A stretch of DNA of 64,000 nt from Girardinichthys multiradiatus (lineage: Eukaryota > Chordata > Actinopteri > Cyprinodontiformes > Goodeidae). The stretch spans positions 12,993,276 to 13,057,275 of the forward strand of contig NC_061818.1 in the NCBI RefSeq assembly GCF_021462225.1, in the 5' to 3' direction. Shown in pieces: positions 11,772-23,461 of the stretch. Below the pieces are notes generated by a model. It was not told the DNA's origin, searched no databases, and saw only the letters and a program-made list of their open reading frames with translations. The first letter of the stretch is position 1. Every line of letters begins with the position of its first letter. A program made the translations under genes and the position numbers.

Positions 11772-12960
11772 TGCCTCATGGACTAAGCCTGATAACTAAA
11801 GGATCTGCCTCCCATTCTACTTCTAGAGACTCTAGGAACCACCAGTAAAGCTGCAGTCTGAGAACGAAGTGCCCTGTTAGGAACATATGGAACAATCAGA
11901 TCTCTGATGTATGTGAGGAGGAGAATTTTAAATTTTATTCTGGATTTAACAGGGAGCCAATGAAGGGAAGCTAAAGTAGGAGAAATATGATCTCTCTTTT
12001 TAATTTTCATCAGAACTCTTGCTGCAGCATTTTGAATCAGCTGAAGGCTTTTAACTGCATTTTGTGGACATCCTGATAGTAAAGAATTACAATAGTGCAG
12101 CCTTGACGTAACAAATGCATGGACTAGTTTTTTAGCGTCACTCCTGGACAGGATATTTCTAATTTTGGCAATGTTCCGGAGATGAAAGAAGGAAATCCTA
12201 GAAACCTGTTTAATATGGGATTTAAATGACATGTCCTGGTCAAAAGTAACACCAAGGTTTTTTACTTTATTATCCGATGTCAATTTAATGCCATCCAGGT
12301 TAAGTGATTGACTAAGCAGTTTCTTTTTTAAAGACTCCGGTCCAAAGACGACAACTTCTGTCTTTTCTGAATTTAGAAGCAGAAAATTTAAAGTCATCCA
12401 AGTTTTTTTTAAAGTCATCCAAGTGTCTTCAAGACAGGCTTGTAGTCTATCTAACTGGTTGGGCTCATCAGGATTCATGGATAAGTAAAGCTGAGTGTCA
12501 TCAGCGTAACAGTGAAAATTCATTCTATTCTGCCTGATAATTTGACCTATTGGAAGCATATATATATATAGTAAAGAGAATTGGCCCAAGTACTGAACCC
12601 TGTGGTACTCCACAATTAACCCTGGAGTTTAAAGATGATTTATCATTTACATGAACAAACTGGAATCTGTCAGATAAATAAGATTTAAACCAGCCTATCG
12701 ATGTTCCCCTGATCCTTACAGCATATTCCAGCCTTTCTAAGAGAATATTGTGATCAACTGTATCAAATGCAGCACTGAGATCTAACAGAATCAGTACCGA
12801 CACAAGTCCATTATCTGAGGCCATAAAAATATCATGAGTGACTTTCAGCAGAGCTGTTTCAGTGCTATGATGAGCTCTGAAGCCTGACTGAAACTCTTCA
12901 AACAGGTCATTGCTGTGTAAATGCTCACACTTCATAATGATGCACCACTTAGTTTGTCTA
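11709..12960 (-). pseudogene. Reverse transcriptase of L2-type LINE, broken
   Basis: Non-LTR reverse transcriptase fragment. The upstream piece (about 12960-12570) carries RT motif A ([12 protein letters not shown]) and GVPQGSVLGPILF. The downstream piece (about 12556-11783) carries the catalytic [11 protein letters not shown] block and the C-terminal thumb region ending SYQA. Two breaks are visible. A TA tract at 12558-12570 shifts the frame exactly between the fingers/palm segments. After SYQA a stop interrupts the tail, which continues in another frame (STFKARLKTFLF) to a stop at 11709-11711. A short internal duplication repeats the residues TWMTL in tandem (near 12390-12425). The N-terminal endonuclease is absent because of 5' truncation. 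Confidence 0.85.
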
Positions 12961-13050
12961 GCAGATACAGTCCTATTCATTGATGTTTGTGATTTTAATG
13001 TGACAACAAAAGAATAGATTCATGAGGTATGATTACTTTTGCACGGTTCA

Positions 13051-15069
13051 ATATGTCTGTTCATGTGGGGATAACAGAAGAGAACTAGGGGGGGGCTCTC
13101 AGTTGCATCATCACTCTATCACCTGATAACTGAATAGATATGCAGAAGGAAGGAATCTCCTTCACACTTTCACACAACACATGACTGCACTCAGAAAAAT
13201 AGAGGGAGCAATTAAAAGAGTGGCTGCCCTTGTACCAGTTCCCCTTCGCTTCCCACGCGTACGTACGTACACTCAGTGCCTTATCATTGCCTGTCATCAA
13301 ACACTCATATCCTCACATTGTCCCAGAGGAAAGCTGACCTCCCAGCTACAGATATAAACTCAATGCAACCCTCTAGTCCCCCTCCTCCCTCTAATAAAAT
13401 AGGATCACAAGGGGGACAGGGCACAAACATTCTGCTCTGAGTCTAAAAGAGTCCTGTTTCGGCCAAGAACAACTGGACTTTCCAAATAACCAATGGGGAG
13501 TAGGCCTTTCCAGTTCAAACACTCTTTTCCTCAATCTTGGGATGCAGCTGTGGCCTTATGTGATGTCTTCGAGGTCAGAGGAGGGGATGCAGGGTCAGGG
13601 ACAGAGACAGAGTGGGTGTGTTGGAATAGTTTGATAAAACAGTCTTCAGCACCATGAAGATAAAAGAAAACTTAATTCCTGTCTTCCTCACTTGTGCTGG
13701 CCTTGCTTGACTTCTCTCGCTCTTGCTTTCTCTAACAGCCCCCCAGAAAGTCTTTAGTAACCTATAATCACTGCCATCAAAGATGGTCCAGATTCTTCAG
13801 TTAGTGCGATGCACACATACCCTTCTGTTTTTGGGTTTATCCTTCCCGTGTCAATATACAAGAACAGAGATGCGCTCACAGATCGTGCCCTGCAAACTCT
13901 GATCAGGCCTGTGGTAAGGTGCTGAGGTCAATACAGCTGAAAACAGTACCCCGCAAGCACTTTCTGCTGAAAGCTCCACTGAGCCATTTCGTGTAAACAG
14001 CTGATATATCCGTCATCTGCACGTCTTGTCAGCTTGCACCACTTCTTTTAAAACCCCACCCACACCCCCACTGTGGAAGTGTGTATTCTGCCATGATTCT
14101 GGTAAAATGTGGAGCTTCTTATTTTGAGTAAAAAACATATACATCATATACATTTGAAACCATATATTTACACACACTGTGTGAAATTAAATCAGATTAA
14201 ATTTTAGGTCAGTTAAGATTATCAAAATTATTTTATTTTCTATTTGCAAATTTGTTCAACTTTCTTCAACTTCAGAAGTTTACATTCATTTCTCAAACAG
14301 GGGAAAAAAATCCACCTTAATAAATAATTGTTTATAATAAAATTATCTGGCGGCACCCTTTGAAATTTCTATTAAATTATTGTAACCAAAGTTTTTCTTT
14401 AATGTGCATTTCATTTTTTTATTGATAATTTAGTTTTAAATAATTATTTAATACACGTCCATGACTTCCTGTTTTTTGGGATGCAAATATAGTAGCTGAG
14501 TACCCATTTCTCAAGACAAGAAAACATGCCATTTCAAGTAAGCCAGGTGTGTAATGATAATTAATGAGGAGATGGCTACATGAAAATAGAGAACAGAGAA
14601 ACAAGGAGGACCAAAGTCTTGCAACCACTCACAGTGAGGTGGATGGCGTGTCAGAGAACTGCAGCAGAGGTTTTAGTTTGAGATCATTTTAACACCATAA
14701 ACCATGAATTGATTAGGCTTTCCCTATAATCATTCCCAATAATATATTATAAATCATTCTTCCTGTATGATCGGTGCAACAAAGTAAGATATTTGGACTG
14801 AGTGACCAGCCAACAACTCAGTATTTAAAACGTTTCTCAGCTTCATTCTTGGAGCATTTAGACTTTCAAAAAAACTACATGTAGTTTTTGGTAAAAAAAA
14901 AAAAGTACATGTAGTTCTCCACTAATTAGGCTTTTATGCTAGAATGGCCCTCTGTAAGGTTTTGTTCGCTAACAGCCACATGGCAGCTTGTGGGAATTTG
15001 CAAACAAACATGCTTCTGTTAAAATTTAAACATAATGACAAAAATAATTTTAATTTGTCACTGAACTTA
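13051..15069. other. Anonymous non-coding DNA
   Basis: No gene recognised. It contains a short ACGT tandem (about 13258-13269) and G- or C-rich stretches near 13080 and 13380. A short string at 14264-14290 is reminiscent of Tc1-type inverted repeats but is too short to call. Confidence 0.45.
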
Positions 15070-15560
15070 TGACATCAAGGATTGTTTGGCACAGAAACAA
15101 CACAGAACATCACCAAAAGAAGGGCCACATTGAAACATGGTGGTGGCTGCATCATGCTCTGAGGTTCCTTTTCTTCAGATGGACCGAATTGTCTTATGGA
15201 CAGTTTTAAATACCAAGTAGCTTTGCCCCAATACCTTAAAGTGCCTAAAGGAAAGCTTAAGATAAAAAATGATTTCATGTTTCAGCGTCATAGTGCTTCC
15301 ATGCATACACCCACATCTAAAAAAAGATGAGTTCATGAGAGGTTTGGAATCAGCCTCGTTGGAGTTCAAAGCTAAATTTGACAGAAAAGTTGTGGGGTCA
15401 CCTGAAGAGGGCTGTGGACAAGAGATGCTCTCACAATCTAAAAAATTTGGAGAACCTTTGGTAAAGTGAAGTGAAAATGTTTTAAAACGACTTTAAGAAG
15501 GCCTCATTGTTTTACATCACAAAGACCTCTGTAAAGAGGGGTGTATACACCACTGTCTGC
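15070..15560 (+). mobile_element. Tc1-like relic (C-terminal half of transposase and right end)
   Basis: The plus strand reads through degraded transposase: AAACATGGTGGTGGCTGCAT at 15135-15154 is the 'KHGGG' region, 15250-15330 matches the region around the second catalytic Asp in shifted frames, and GTCACCTGAAGAGGGCTGTG near 15397 is a C-terminal block common in this fish family. The block at 15505-15545 resembles its right end. There are multiple frameshifts and stops; boundaries are approximate. Confidence 0.65.
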
Positions 15561-18325
15561 TACAGGCAAACACAAAACCTTATTGCATTGTCCATCATTC
15601 AGTTTAATTTTCACAGATGTTACCAGTGCTCTACTCCTTCATAAACTGGATGCAAGTCATTTAGTCTCTCTATGCCATTTCACACCTTTGCAGTTTTGGT
15701 TGTTTCACTCTACTCTCTTGTTTTGGGACATAATTGAGCAGACAATCAGGGGGAGGTGACTTTAGTTACTTGCTACTTTACTTCAGTTTCTTTTGTTCGA
15801 TCTGAGGTCATAATCATTCATTTTTTTCGATTATGTATCAACAAAGGGTGTCTAATGCTTTTCAATAATGGGCATTTGTCTTCATAATTCTTGAAAATAG
15901 TTAACTGGAGTGAAAAATAAAATGATATGCCATGTTTAAGTCAATGGTTTGGTTTGGTTACAGGGAAGAAATGGTAATGCACTGGCTGGCAAAAAAAAAA
16001 AAAGAATAAATTACACCTGCTCAAAACAGAATTTCTTTCAGTAAAAGAAATCAGACAAGCAAAATTGAAAAAAAAAAATCTATGGATTTTATTTTTGTAA
16101 CAACAATGAAATAACAACAAATTGAAACACAAAAAAATCAACATATTGACATCTACTATAGGCTGGTGAACAGACAAATGGCAACGGGTTATCACATCGA
16201 GATCACATTTCATTTAAAGTCACAGAAGTTTAGTGTCTCCCAATCCACTGCACCTCACTTTCCTACATTCCTACCTGGAGATTCTTCACGAGCTCGTGAT
16301 TCCTGATAAGATAACCCAGTCAACTGCTAATAAGTCCTGTTTCTCTGCAAACAAGGCCCCTGGCACTTCACTATCACTTCTGTCTTTTGTCAGTTACCTG
16401 CGGCTCGCATCGCATGACACGTCGGGGTTCTCAGCTTGCTAAATGTGGGGACTGTTAAATAAACTGTGTTTGATTCATTCTCTGTCAATACTAGGGAGAC
16501 TATTGAGGTCTTTGTGCACTGGAAAAGAAGAAGAATCAGACCAAATGGTTAAATAAAAAAGACATCTGTTCCGTGCTGTTTCACTGTGCTTATTTTTCTG
16601 GAATTGTATAACATGTTGCCTTACTCTGTTTGGGGTCCTATCATCACCCTCCACATCTTTCCCCCTAAAGGACTTCCCTTTTATGTTATTGCAGCCAACT
16701 GTGGGAAACTGGGTAATGTGAGTGTAATAACATTAGAAACCCAGTGCTTACTAATAACTGACAGTGATGAAGTGACAGGTAGGGCCTCAGATATACTGTG
16801 TCCTCATGAGAACCACTCAAATGTCAGACTGCTTGGTGAAACTGAGAGGAAAAACAACTGAGCCAGCTTGCAGAAAGTGTGGGGGCACGAGTAGATCTGT
16901 GGGGTCTGACCCAGATTTCTACTTTAGTCAGACACTGACTTTCAGCCACACTTCTCGCCGTCAGAATACAGACAGCGTGCCACTTGTGCGACTTGTGCGA
17001 CTGTGGTTTGCATCTGAAGGTGTCAAGAATATTGCCCAATGTTGATTTTTTTGGTTGTTGTTTTTTTTTCCTTTCTCTGAAGCGCCAACCTTTTCGGATC
17101 GTATTTTTCCCCTTTCTTTGAGCTTGATGGCAGTTAACGTGAATGCACAAAGGGCTAAAAACAGCACTGCTTTACAATACGATGTCCCACAAGACGTCTC
17201 CACAAATGCTAAATTGCAACAAATAGTGCAGATCCCTTAAAGAGCAACCTATTCTTACACAGCTCTGTCATCGTACTTTCCTTCATCGGTTTGTTCAGCG
17301 GCTTTCCCAGATAATTTACATTTTACTTTCTGAGGGTTTTTTATTATTTTCTATTTTGTTTTACATCTCTGCCGCAGTAAGTCTACAGAAGAGACTGCTG
17401 TGGTAAGAATGTCTGGACTTGTGACTTATGACCAGGATAGTTGCAGTATTTGGATTTTTAGGATCCAAAATGGGAAGACTTCAAAATTCCTTTAGAAGAC
17501 AATTGATAATAAAATGACCTGTTTGCTTCATGCTAAATCATTTTTACTGTTTTTCCTCCATTTAGTTGACTTCATCTTCCTCAGCCTAAATTAGGAAGAC
17601 AGGTTTGTACATAACTTAAGGTTATTTAGAGCTATCAATACCAGGCTTTTTTCAGCGTCAGCAGTTTTGAAGAAATTTAGAAACATTTCGAAGGCTTGTA
17701 TTTTCCCTTCCATTTATAAGGTTATGCACAGTGAAACCACAGTTAAACTCTTCTCAGTGTTTCTCTTGGTAGGAAGCATTGGATGGGAACTGATATCAAG
17801 AGATATCAGTTAGTGTTTCAAAAACACTCAAATATTTCAATGTCTGATCCCAGATCCCAAAGAAGCTCAGGAATGCCTGAAGTTTCCTCTGGCTGCCCCT
17901 CTCCCACATGTTTCTATGCAATACCAGAAAGAAGGCCGATAAAAAAGTTAAAATTCAAATTCAAAAAATTACATTGGTAGATTTTAATCAGTAAGTCTCA
18001 GTTGAAAATCTGTACGATTAACAGCAAAAAGATACTTGAATAGATTTTTTTTCAAATGTATTTACGCAACTTAATTATGGAAATAATTTTATTTGGTTTT
18101 TTTAAGTAGCAAAAACTAAGTAAAATAAATAATTATTTTGTGATTAAGTCATAAAATATTCCTGAAGTAATATAAAACTTTTAAAATGTAATCATGCAAA
18201 CCTTTTCCCTGACAACTACAGCTAAGAAGGGTTGCCAAAGTTTATTGGCAACAACTGCCTCGGTGTTAAGAGACTAAGCTTGCTAGCAAGTTTGAGGTTA
18301 GCATCAGCTTCTTAATGTTTTCTGC
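15561..18325. other. Anonymous non-coding DNA
   Basis: Several ORFs of 60-110 codons occur on both strands (for example near 16590-17240), but they overlap one another, lack conserved motifs and start at arbitrary positions. I see no exon structure or repeat family. Confidence 0.45.
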
Positions 18326-18803
18326 TGTACAGCACTTGCCTGAGGGAGGCATTCAGGGTGCATCTTAAACAGATGCTCAAGCCACCTCAGCTGACTCCTT
18401 TTGATGTTGAGGAGCAACGGCTCTACTCCGAGCTCCTCCCAGATGGCCAAGCTCCTCACACTATCTCTAAGAGTGCCTGGCCACCCTGAGAAGGAAGCTC
18501 ATTTCAGCCGCTTGAATCCAGGATCTTATTTTTTTTTATTCAAAGTCCTTGACCAGATCTCAAGATACTTGAACTCCTCTACTTAAGGCAGGAATTTCCC
18601 TCAAGTCAAGTCAAGATTATTTATGTAGCGCTTTTCAGCAACAAGCCACTCAAGGCGCTGTACATACGGAAAAAACATTACAATGATACAGAAAATCAAA
18701 CAACAGAGGTAATAAAAAAAAAAAATTAAAATAAAATAAAGAGAATAGAATGATGGATAAGAAAATGAAAGGAAAATTGGACTGAAAACCTAACTAATAA
18801 TGT

Positions 18804-21423
18804 TTAGGTGGCACAGTCAAAGGCCACTCTAAACAAATAGGTTTTTAATTTTGATCTGAAGCAACTTAGGGTTTCAGCGCTTTTACAGTTTTCTGGGAGT
18901 TTATTCCAGATTAGTGGAGCATAAGAACTAAAAGCTGCTTCTCCATGTTTGGTTCTGGTTCTGGGTATGCAGAGTAGATTTGAGCCAGAAGACCTGAGAG
19001 GTCTGGGTGGTTGATACACTGACAACAAGTCTGTAATGTATTTTGGTGCTAAGCCATTCAGTGATTTATAGACTAACAGAAGTATTTTAAACTCTATTCT
19101 CTGAGCTACAGGGAGCCAGTGTAGGGACTTTAGAACCGGGGTGATGTGCTCCACTTTCTTAGTTCTAATGAGGACGCAGGCAGCAGCGTTCTGGATCAAC
19201 TGCAGCTGTCTGATCGACTTTTTAGGCAGACCTGTGAAGACACCGTTGGAGTAATCAATTTTACTAAAGATGAACGCATGAATTAGTTTTTCAAGGTCCT
19301 GCTGAAACATTAGTCCTTTAATCCTGGAGATGTTTTTTAGGTGATAGAAGGCCGACCTTGTTACTATCTTTATGTGCCTCTGAAGGTTCTGGTCTGAGTC
19401 CATCACTAAACTCAGGTTTCGAGCCTGACTGGTGGTTTCTAGCTGTATTAACTGAAGCTGTGTGCTAACTTTTAAACGGTCTTCCTCTGGTCCAAAGATT
19501 ATAACTTCAGTTTTGTTTTGATTCAGCTGAAGAAATTTTTGGCCCATCCATGCATTGATTTCTTCTAAGCATTTACCCAGCGCTTGAATGGGTTCATGGT
19601 CACCTGGTGACATCGTAACGTATAGCTGTGTGTCGTCTGCATAGTTATAATTTACGTTGTTGTTTATTAAAATCTGAGTTAGGGGGAGCATGTAGATATT
19701 GAATAGAAGGGGCCCTAAGATGGACCCTTGGGGAACGCCACATGTGATTTTTGTGGTCTTTGATGTAAAGTTACCTACTGACACAAAATAGTACCTGTCC
19801 TTCAAGTAGGATTTAAACCAGTTGAGTGCTGTACCAGAAAGGCCGACCCAGTTTTCCAGGCGCTCTAATAAAATGGAGTGATCAACAGTGTCAAATGCTG
19901 CACTAAGGTCCAATAATACCAGCACCGTGGTTCTTCCACAGTCTGCATTTATACGGATGTGATTGAACACCTTGACAAGAGCAGTCTCTGTACTGTGGTG
20001 AGCAGCAAGCCTGACTGGAAGACATCGAAGCGGTTGGTCGTTGTTAGGAAGTTGTTTAACTGTTGAAACACAGCTATTCAATTATCTTACTAATGAAGGG
20101 GAGGTTTGATATAGGCCTGTAGTTCTGCAGTAGCAGCTTGTCCAAGTTGTTCTTTTTCAATAGAGGTTTGATAATTGCTGTTTTCAAATTCATTGCAGGC
20201 CCTGGTAGAGTGGAGTTCAGATGCTACAGTTACAGGAGGGTTTGTTAACCTGTCGACCGTGGCAAATAATGCACGAGCATTGTTAATGTTTTTGCTGATG
20301 ATCTCAGAAAAGAAGGATTCCCTTGCATTTTTCAGTTGTAGGTTATATCTGTAGAGTCTCTCTTTATAGATGTTAAAGTGAACCTGGAGTCCAGTCTTTC
20401 GCCACCAGCGTTCAGCTTTTCGACACTCCTTTTTTTCACTTCTGACTGGTGGAGCACTTCTCCATGGAGACATTTTCTTCCCAGAAATGACCTTCATTTT
20501 AATTGGAGCAATTGAATCAATGATGTCCGAGATTTTAGAATGAAAGTTATCTACCAGCTCATCTACAGTGTTACAGGGCAAAGTGGAGGTAGAAGAGTAA
20601 ATCTGATTAAAGGTTTCAGCAGCACCGTCCTTAAAGATGCGTTTTCTTATCATGTCTCTTTGGCAAACTGAGTCATTGCAGATGATGCTTTCAAAAATAA
20701 CAGAAAAGTGGTCAGATAGAGCAACATCAGTTACAGACACCTTGGAAATGTTTAGACCCTTAGTGATGATCAAGTTCAAAATATGTCCCTGTTTGTGCGT
20801 TTGCTGTTTAACATGTTGAGTCAAACCAAAATTTCTAAGAGTGTCACATAGATCTATTGTACTTCTGTCTTCAGGATTGTCCATGTGAATGCTGAAGTCT
20901 CCCACAATAATTAAACAGTCATCATAAACACATATCACATTGATAAAAGCTAATCAAAATCACTAAAAAGGTTTGTTTTGGACTTAGGAGGCATGTAAGT
21001 ATTCAAGAACATGGTTCGGACCGGGCTCTTTACCTGGAGAGCCAAATATTCAAAAGAGTCAAATTTGCCCAGAAATACTTTTTTACACTCTAATAAATCT
21101 TTAAACAAAGTGGCCACCCCTCCACCTTTTCTTTGCTGTCTGCTCTCACAAAAAAAATTGTAGTTCGGAGGCGTCGCCTCCATCAGAATGGGAGCTTCAA
21201 TAAATTCATGTAACCATATTTCTGTTAAAAACATAACATCAAGATTGTGGTCAGTAATGAAGTCATTGATTAAAAATGATTTTCCTGACGAAGATCTGAT
21301 GTTTAGTAAAGCCAGTTTATATGACTTAGTTGTTGATATTAACTCTGTGTGTGGTTGTACCTGACAGTTTATGGCTTTTTTTTGATTGTTTATTACTGTC
21401 TCTGGCTTTGTTCTTTCTGTCAC
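18804..21423 (-). pseudogene. ORF2 of L2-type LINE: APE endonuclease plus reverse transcriptase, broken
   Basis: ORF2 nicks target DNA and reverse-transcribes the element RNA. The endonuclease N-half is at 21423-20950: LLNIRSS, then LTEIWL with the metal-binding Glu, then RKGGGVA. The frame changes near 20945 and the C-half follows (20938-20090) with VGDFSIHMDN and LSDHFSV, the D-x-N and SDH catalytic motifs. Between about 20200 and 20150 the linker before the RT domain is shortened by a deletion, and frames shift repeatedly up to 20081. The RT body (20081-18804) has motif [27 protein letters not shown] and the active-site YADD, then an intact thumb and C-terminus ending at a natural stop at 18804. 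At least three breaks exclude a functional product. Confidence 0.85.
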
Positions 21424-21698
21424 GTATAAGCACAGAGATTTTACAACTATCTCCTATTAGGGGCCCAAGTTTTTCCTGGACATGCTCATTTCTGATAGAG
21501 TTACCACTGGGGCCCAGACTGTATCACAGAGAAGTGATTTGAAGGTCCTGATTAGGAGGAGATAGATTAGGTGGTGGTGGGGCTCTGCGGCATTTGAAAG
21601 ATGTTGGTTTAGTAGCAGTGCCTCGGCCACGGGGGGTGTTGAATGGAGAAGAGGTCAGAGCCATTTGGGTCCCGATTTTAAGAGCTCCTTTCATGTTA

Positions 21699-22988
21699 TC
21701 AGAACCCAGTAAAGCAAAAAGCGGGCTCAGTGACGAGATGGAAGAGTTCTGTGCAGTCTGGGTTGGGGTCTGGGGTGAGGGGGGTATAACGGGGGGGGTC
21801 CACCTCTCCTGTGGATTTCGACGGGGAGACCTTTTGTGATGACCTCTCTTTCTCAGCCAACTGGCCGGTTGTTTCTGCTGGAGCTGTTGGAGGCAGCGTT
21901 ATCATTGTTGTTGATACTCCATGTTCTCTGCTGAAGATCGAAGCTGCTGGTGGATTTTTTACTGAATTGAAGAGATTAGATGTGAGACATCTGGCTCCTG
22001 GCTTGTTCAAACAGAAACCATCTTGCTTGAAGAATTGACTTTTTTCCCAAAAAATATTAAAGTTGTCGATGAAGTTCACAAGTGTGGTGGCACATGTTTT
22101 TTTCAGCCACTTATTAATCATCAGAAGTCTCGAAAAAATCTCATCTCCACAGAAAATCGATGCAAAGGGTCCACTGAGAAACACCTTGATATTGAGACCT
22201 CCAACAACTTTTAGAAGACAAGTGAAATCCTCCTTCAGTCCTTCTGATTTTTTCTTAGCCATGTCATCCATGGCTCCACAGTGTATAATAAGGATTTCAA
22301 GAGATGGGTGCTTTTCTGTGATTGCAAGAATGTTCTCTGAGATATCGGACACCACATTACTGGTACCAATCATAACTTCTGTGTTTTTCTTGTTGCAGAA
22401 GTTTTTAATCCCATCCACAGCTGTGTTGCCCACTATTAGGGTTCGTGGTCTGGTAGGACGCTTTTTCTCTGGCAACTTAGAAGAAGACTGTTTAGAATGA
22501 AGGTTGTTCTCAAACATTTTATTGTTCCCAGAAGATGGATCATTTTCCTGGTTTTCATTCTGCAGTGGAGCAAATTTGTTTTGGAGGGGAACTCCATTAT
22601 TTCCAGCTGTCTCACTCCTATCAGTTGTTGTGACATCAGCTCGCTGTCGAAGTCTCCTTTTCCCAGGGGAAACGGGGGCATTTCTCTGTAATTCTGGCCA
22701 TTCTAATTTATTTAATTGCTGAGATCTTCCAGTGAGTCGTCCACCTTGATTTTTTGGGCATGCGCCTAAAACATGCCAAGGGGGTCTGCCAGTAGGTTTA
22801 TTCTCAGTGTTCTGATTGCCGGCTGAGTTGTTGAGCTGGCTGTCACTGTTTAGGATCACAGGCAGAGTTGAATCATCACTGTACCCCATATTCACTTCCA
22901 TATTCACTTCTAGTCGATGGATTTTCCCCTCCAAAACAGCCAATTTCTGTAAAAGTTTGTTGAAGTCCTCTGTGGTGAAGGGAGGCAT
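21699..22988 (-). CDS. ORF1 of L2-type LINE with degenerate SGNH-esterase-like domain
   Basis: A 429-codon open frame at the ORF1 position of the L2-type LINE. Residues 7-36 look like a short coiled coil (FNKLLQKLAVLEGKIHRLEV). About 37-180 is polar and basic and probably disordered. About 181-350 has the layout of the SGNH/GDSL esterase domain known in ORF1 proteins of CR1/L2 elements: LIVGNTAVDGI (185-195), IIHCGAMDD (234-242) and DGFCLN (323-328). Every signature position is altered: GDS is GNT at 187-189, the block with Asn reads GAMDD, and the D-x-x-H pair is D323 with Cys326. Either the esterase activity is lost or this copy has drifted. The frame ends at 21699 with CFTGF; another frame stays open immediately downstream (to about 21540), so a late frameshift is possible. 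Confidence 0.72.
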   Translation of the reverse strand: MPPFTTEDFNKLLQKLAVLEGKIHRLEVNMEVNMGYSDDSTLPVILNSDSQLNNSAGNQNTENKPTGRPPWHVLGACPKNQGGRLTGRSQQLNKLEWPELQRNAPVSPGKRRLRQRADVTTTDRSETAGNNGVPLQNKFAPLQNENQENDPSSGNNKMFENNLHSKQSSSKLPEKKRPTRPRTLIVGNTAVDGIKNFCNKKNTEVMIGTSNVVSDISENILAITEKHPSLEILIIHCGAMDDMAKKKSEGLKEDFTCLLKVVGGLNIKVFLSGPFASIFCGDEIFSRLLMINKWLKKTCATTLVNFIDNFNIFWEKSQFFKQDGFCLNKPGARCLTSNLFNSVKNPPAASIFSREHGVSTTMITLPPTAPAETTGQLAEKERSSQKVSPSKSTGEVDPPRYTPLTPDPNPDCTELFHLVTEPAFCFTGF

Positions 22989-23461
22989 TTTGTGCTCATT
23001 AGCTGGCGTGAACTTGTCCTTCTTTCGAGTTCAATTATAAAAACATCAAAATCCTTTAGAAAAAAAATAAAAAAATAAAAATAATAATCCTTGGGAGTCA
23101 CTGGTTAGAAGTAGTTTTAGTCCAATATTTCTGTAATTTTGGCTAAGAGATAAAAAGTTAGGAGTAAAAGAATGCAAGCAAGCAGAGAGCTTAGAAGAAA
23201 AGCCTCTGAGCAGGCAGAGAGGCGGAAGCAGAAATGGAGAGGGCAGACATGGAGAGGGTAAGCCTCCCTTTTCTGGTTCAAGAACCATAGTCTTGAACTT
23301 GGAGGACCTTTCTGACCACCTCGCTGAGTTCAGCCTGGGTGATGAACAAGTCCAACTCCGAGTTCTCAGTGTCTGCCTTCACCAGGAGAGGCGTCATGGC
23401 AGGATTGAGGAAATCCTCCCAGTACTTCTTCCACCACCAATGTCCCCCATCAAAACGACTT

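Larger units (their letters stand above)
10474..12975 (-). mobile_element. 5'-truncated L2/CR1-type LINE, copy a
   Basis: The minus strand encodes a non-LTR reverse transcriptase (see 11709-12960), followed by a long 3' UTR down to 10474. The UTR end (TTTATTTATATAGCGCCAAT, near 10489-10508) and the block around 10765-10890 are a common fish LINE 3' UTR, and another fragment of it lies at 24991-25193. 5' truncation inside the RT domain is the usual result of incomplete target-primed reverse transcription. The 5' edge joins Tc1 sequence near 12975. Confidence 0.85.
9735..13050 (+). mobile_element. Tc1-like relic, split by an L2-type LINE
   Basis: 9735-10473 carries a left inverted repeat (GCATAACTGTGAAGTGGAAG near 9820) and a degraded N-terminal transposase region in plus orientation, then enters right-end inverted-repeat sequence (CCTTCCGCTTCATAATT, about 10457-10473). 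The remaining outer part of that repeat appears only after the LINE, at about 12976-13050 (TTTTAATGTGACAACAAAAG ... ATTACTTTTGCACGG). The LINE at 10474-12975 therefore landed inside the right inverted repeat of an older Tc1 copy of the same family as 4000-5315. Part of the repeat (about 45 bases) seems lost at the junction. Confidence 0.72.
18601..23250 (-). mobile_element. Near full-length L2/CR1-type LINE, copy b
   Basis: Read on the minus strand: 5' UTR (about 23250-22989), ORF1 (22988-21699), a spacer with further open sequence, ORF2 with endonuclease and reverse transcriptase (21423-18804), a short 3' UTR containing TTTATGTAGCGCTTTTCAGC-type sequence, and a terminal TCAAG tandem (18601-18615, plus strand), which is a typical short-repeat 3' tail. 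Both flanks are the older LINE relic. A deletion within ORF2 and several frameshifts make it non-functional. Confidence 0.85.

Noticed and set aside
14264..14290. String resembling Sleeping-Beauty-like inverted repeats
   Set aside because: Only about 25 bases, with no partner end or transposase sequence nearby.
16586..17240. Cluster of ORFs of 60-108 codons
   Set aside because: Mutually overlapping in different frames, no domain signature, no exon signals.
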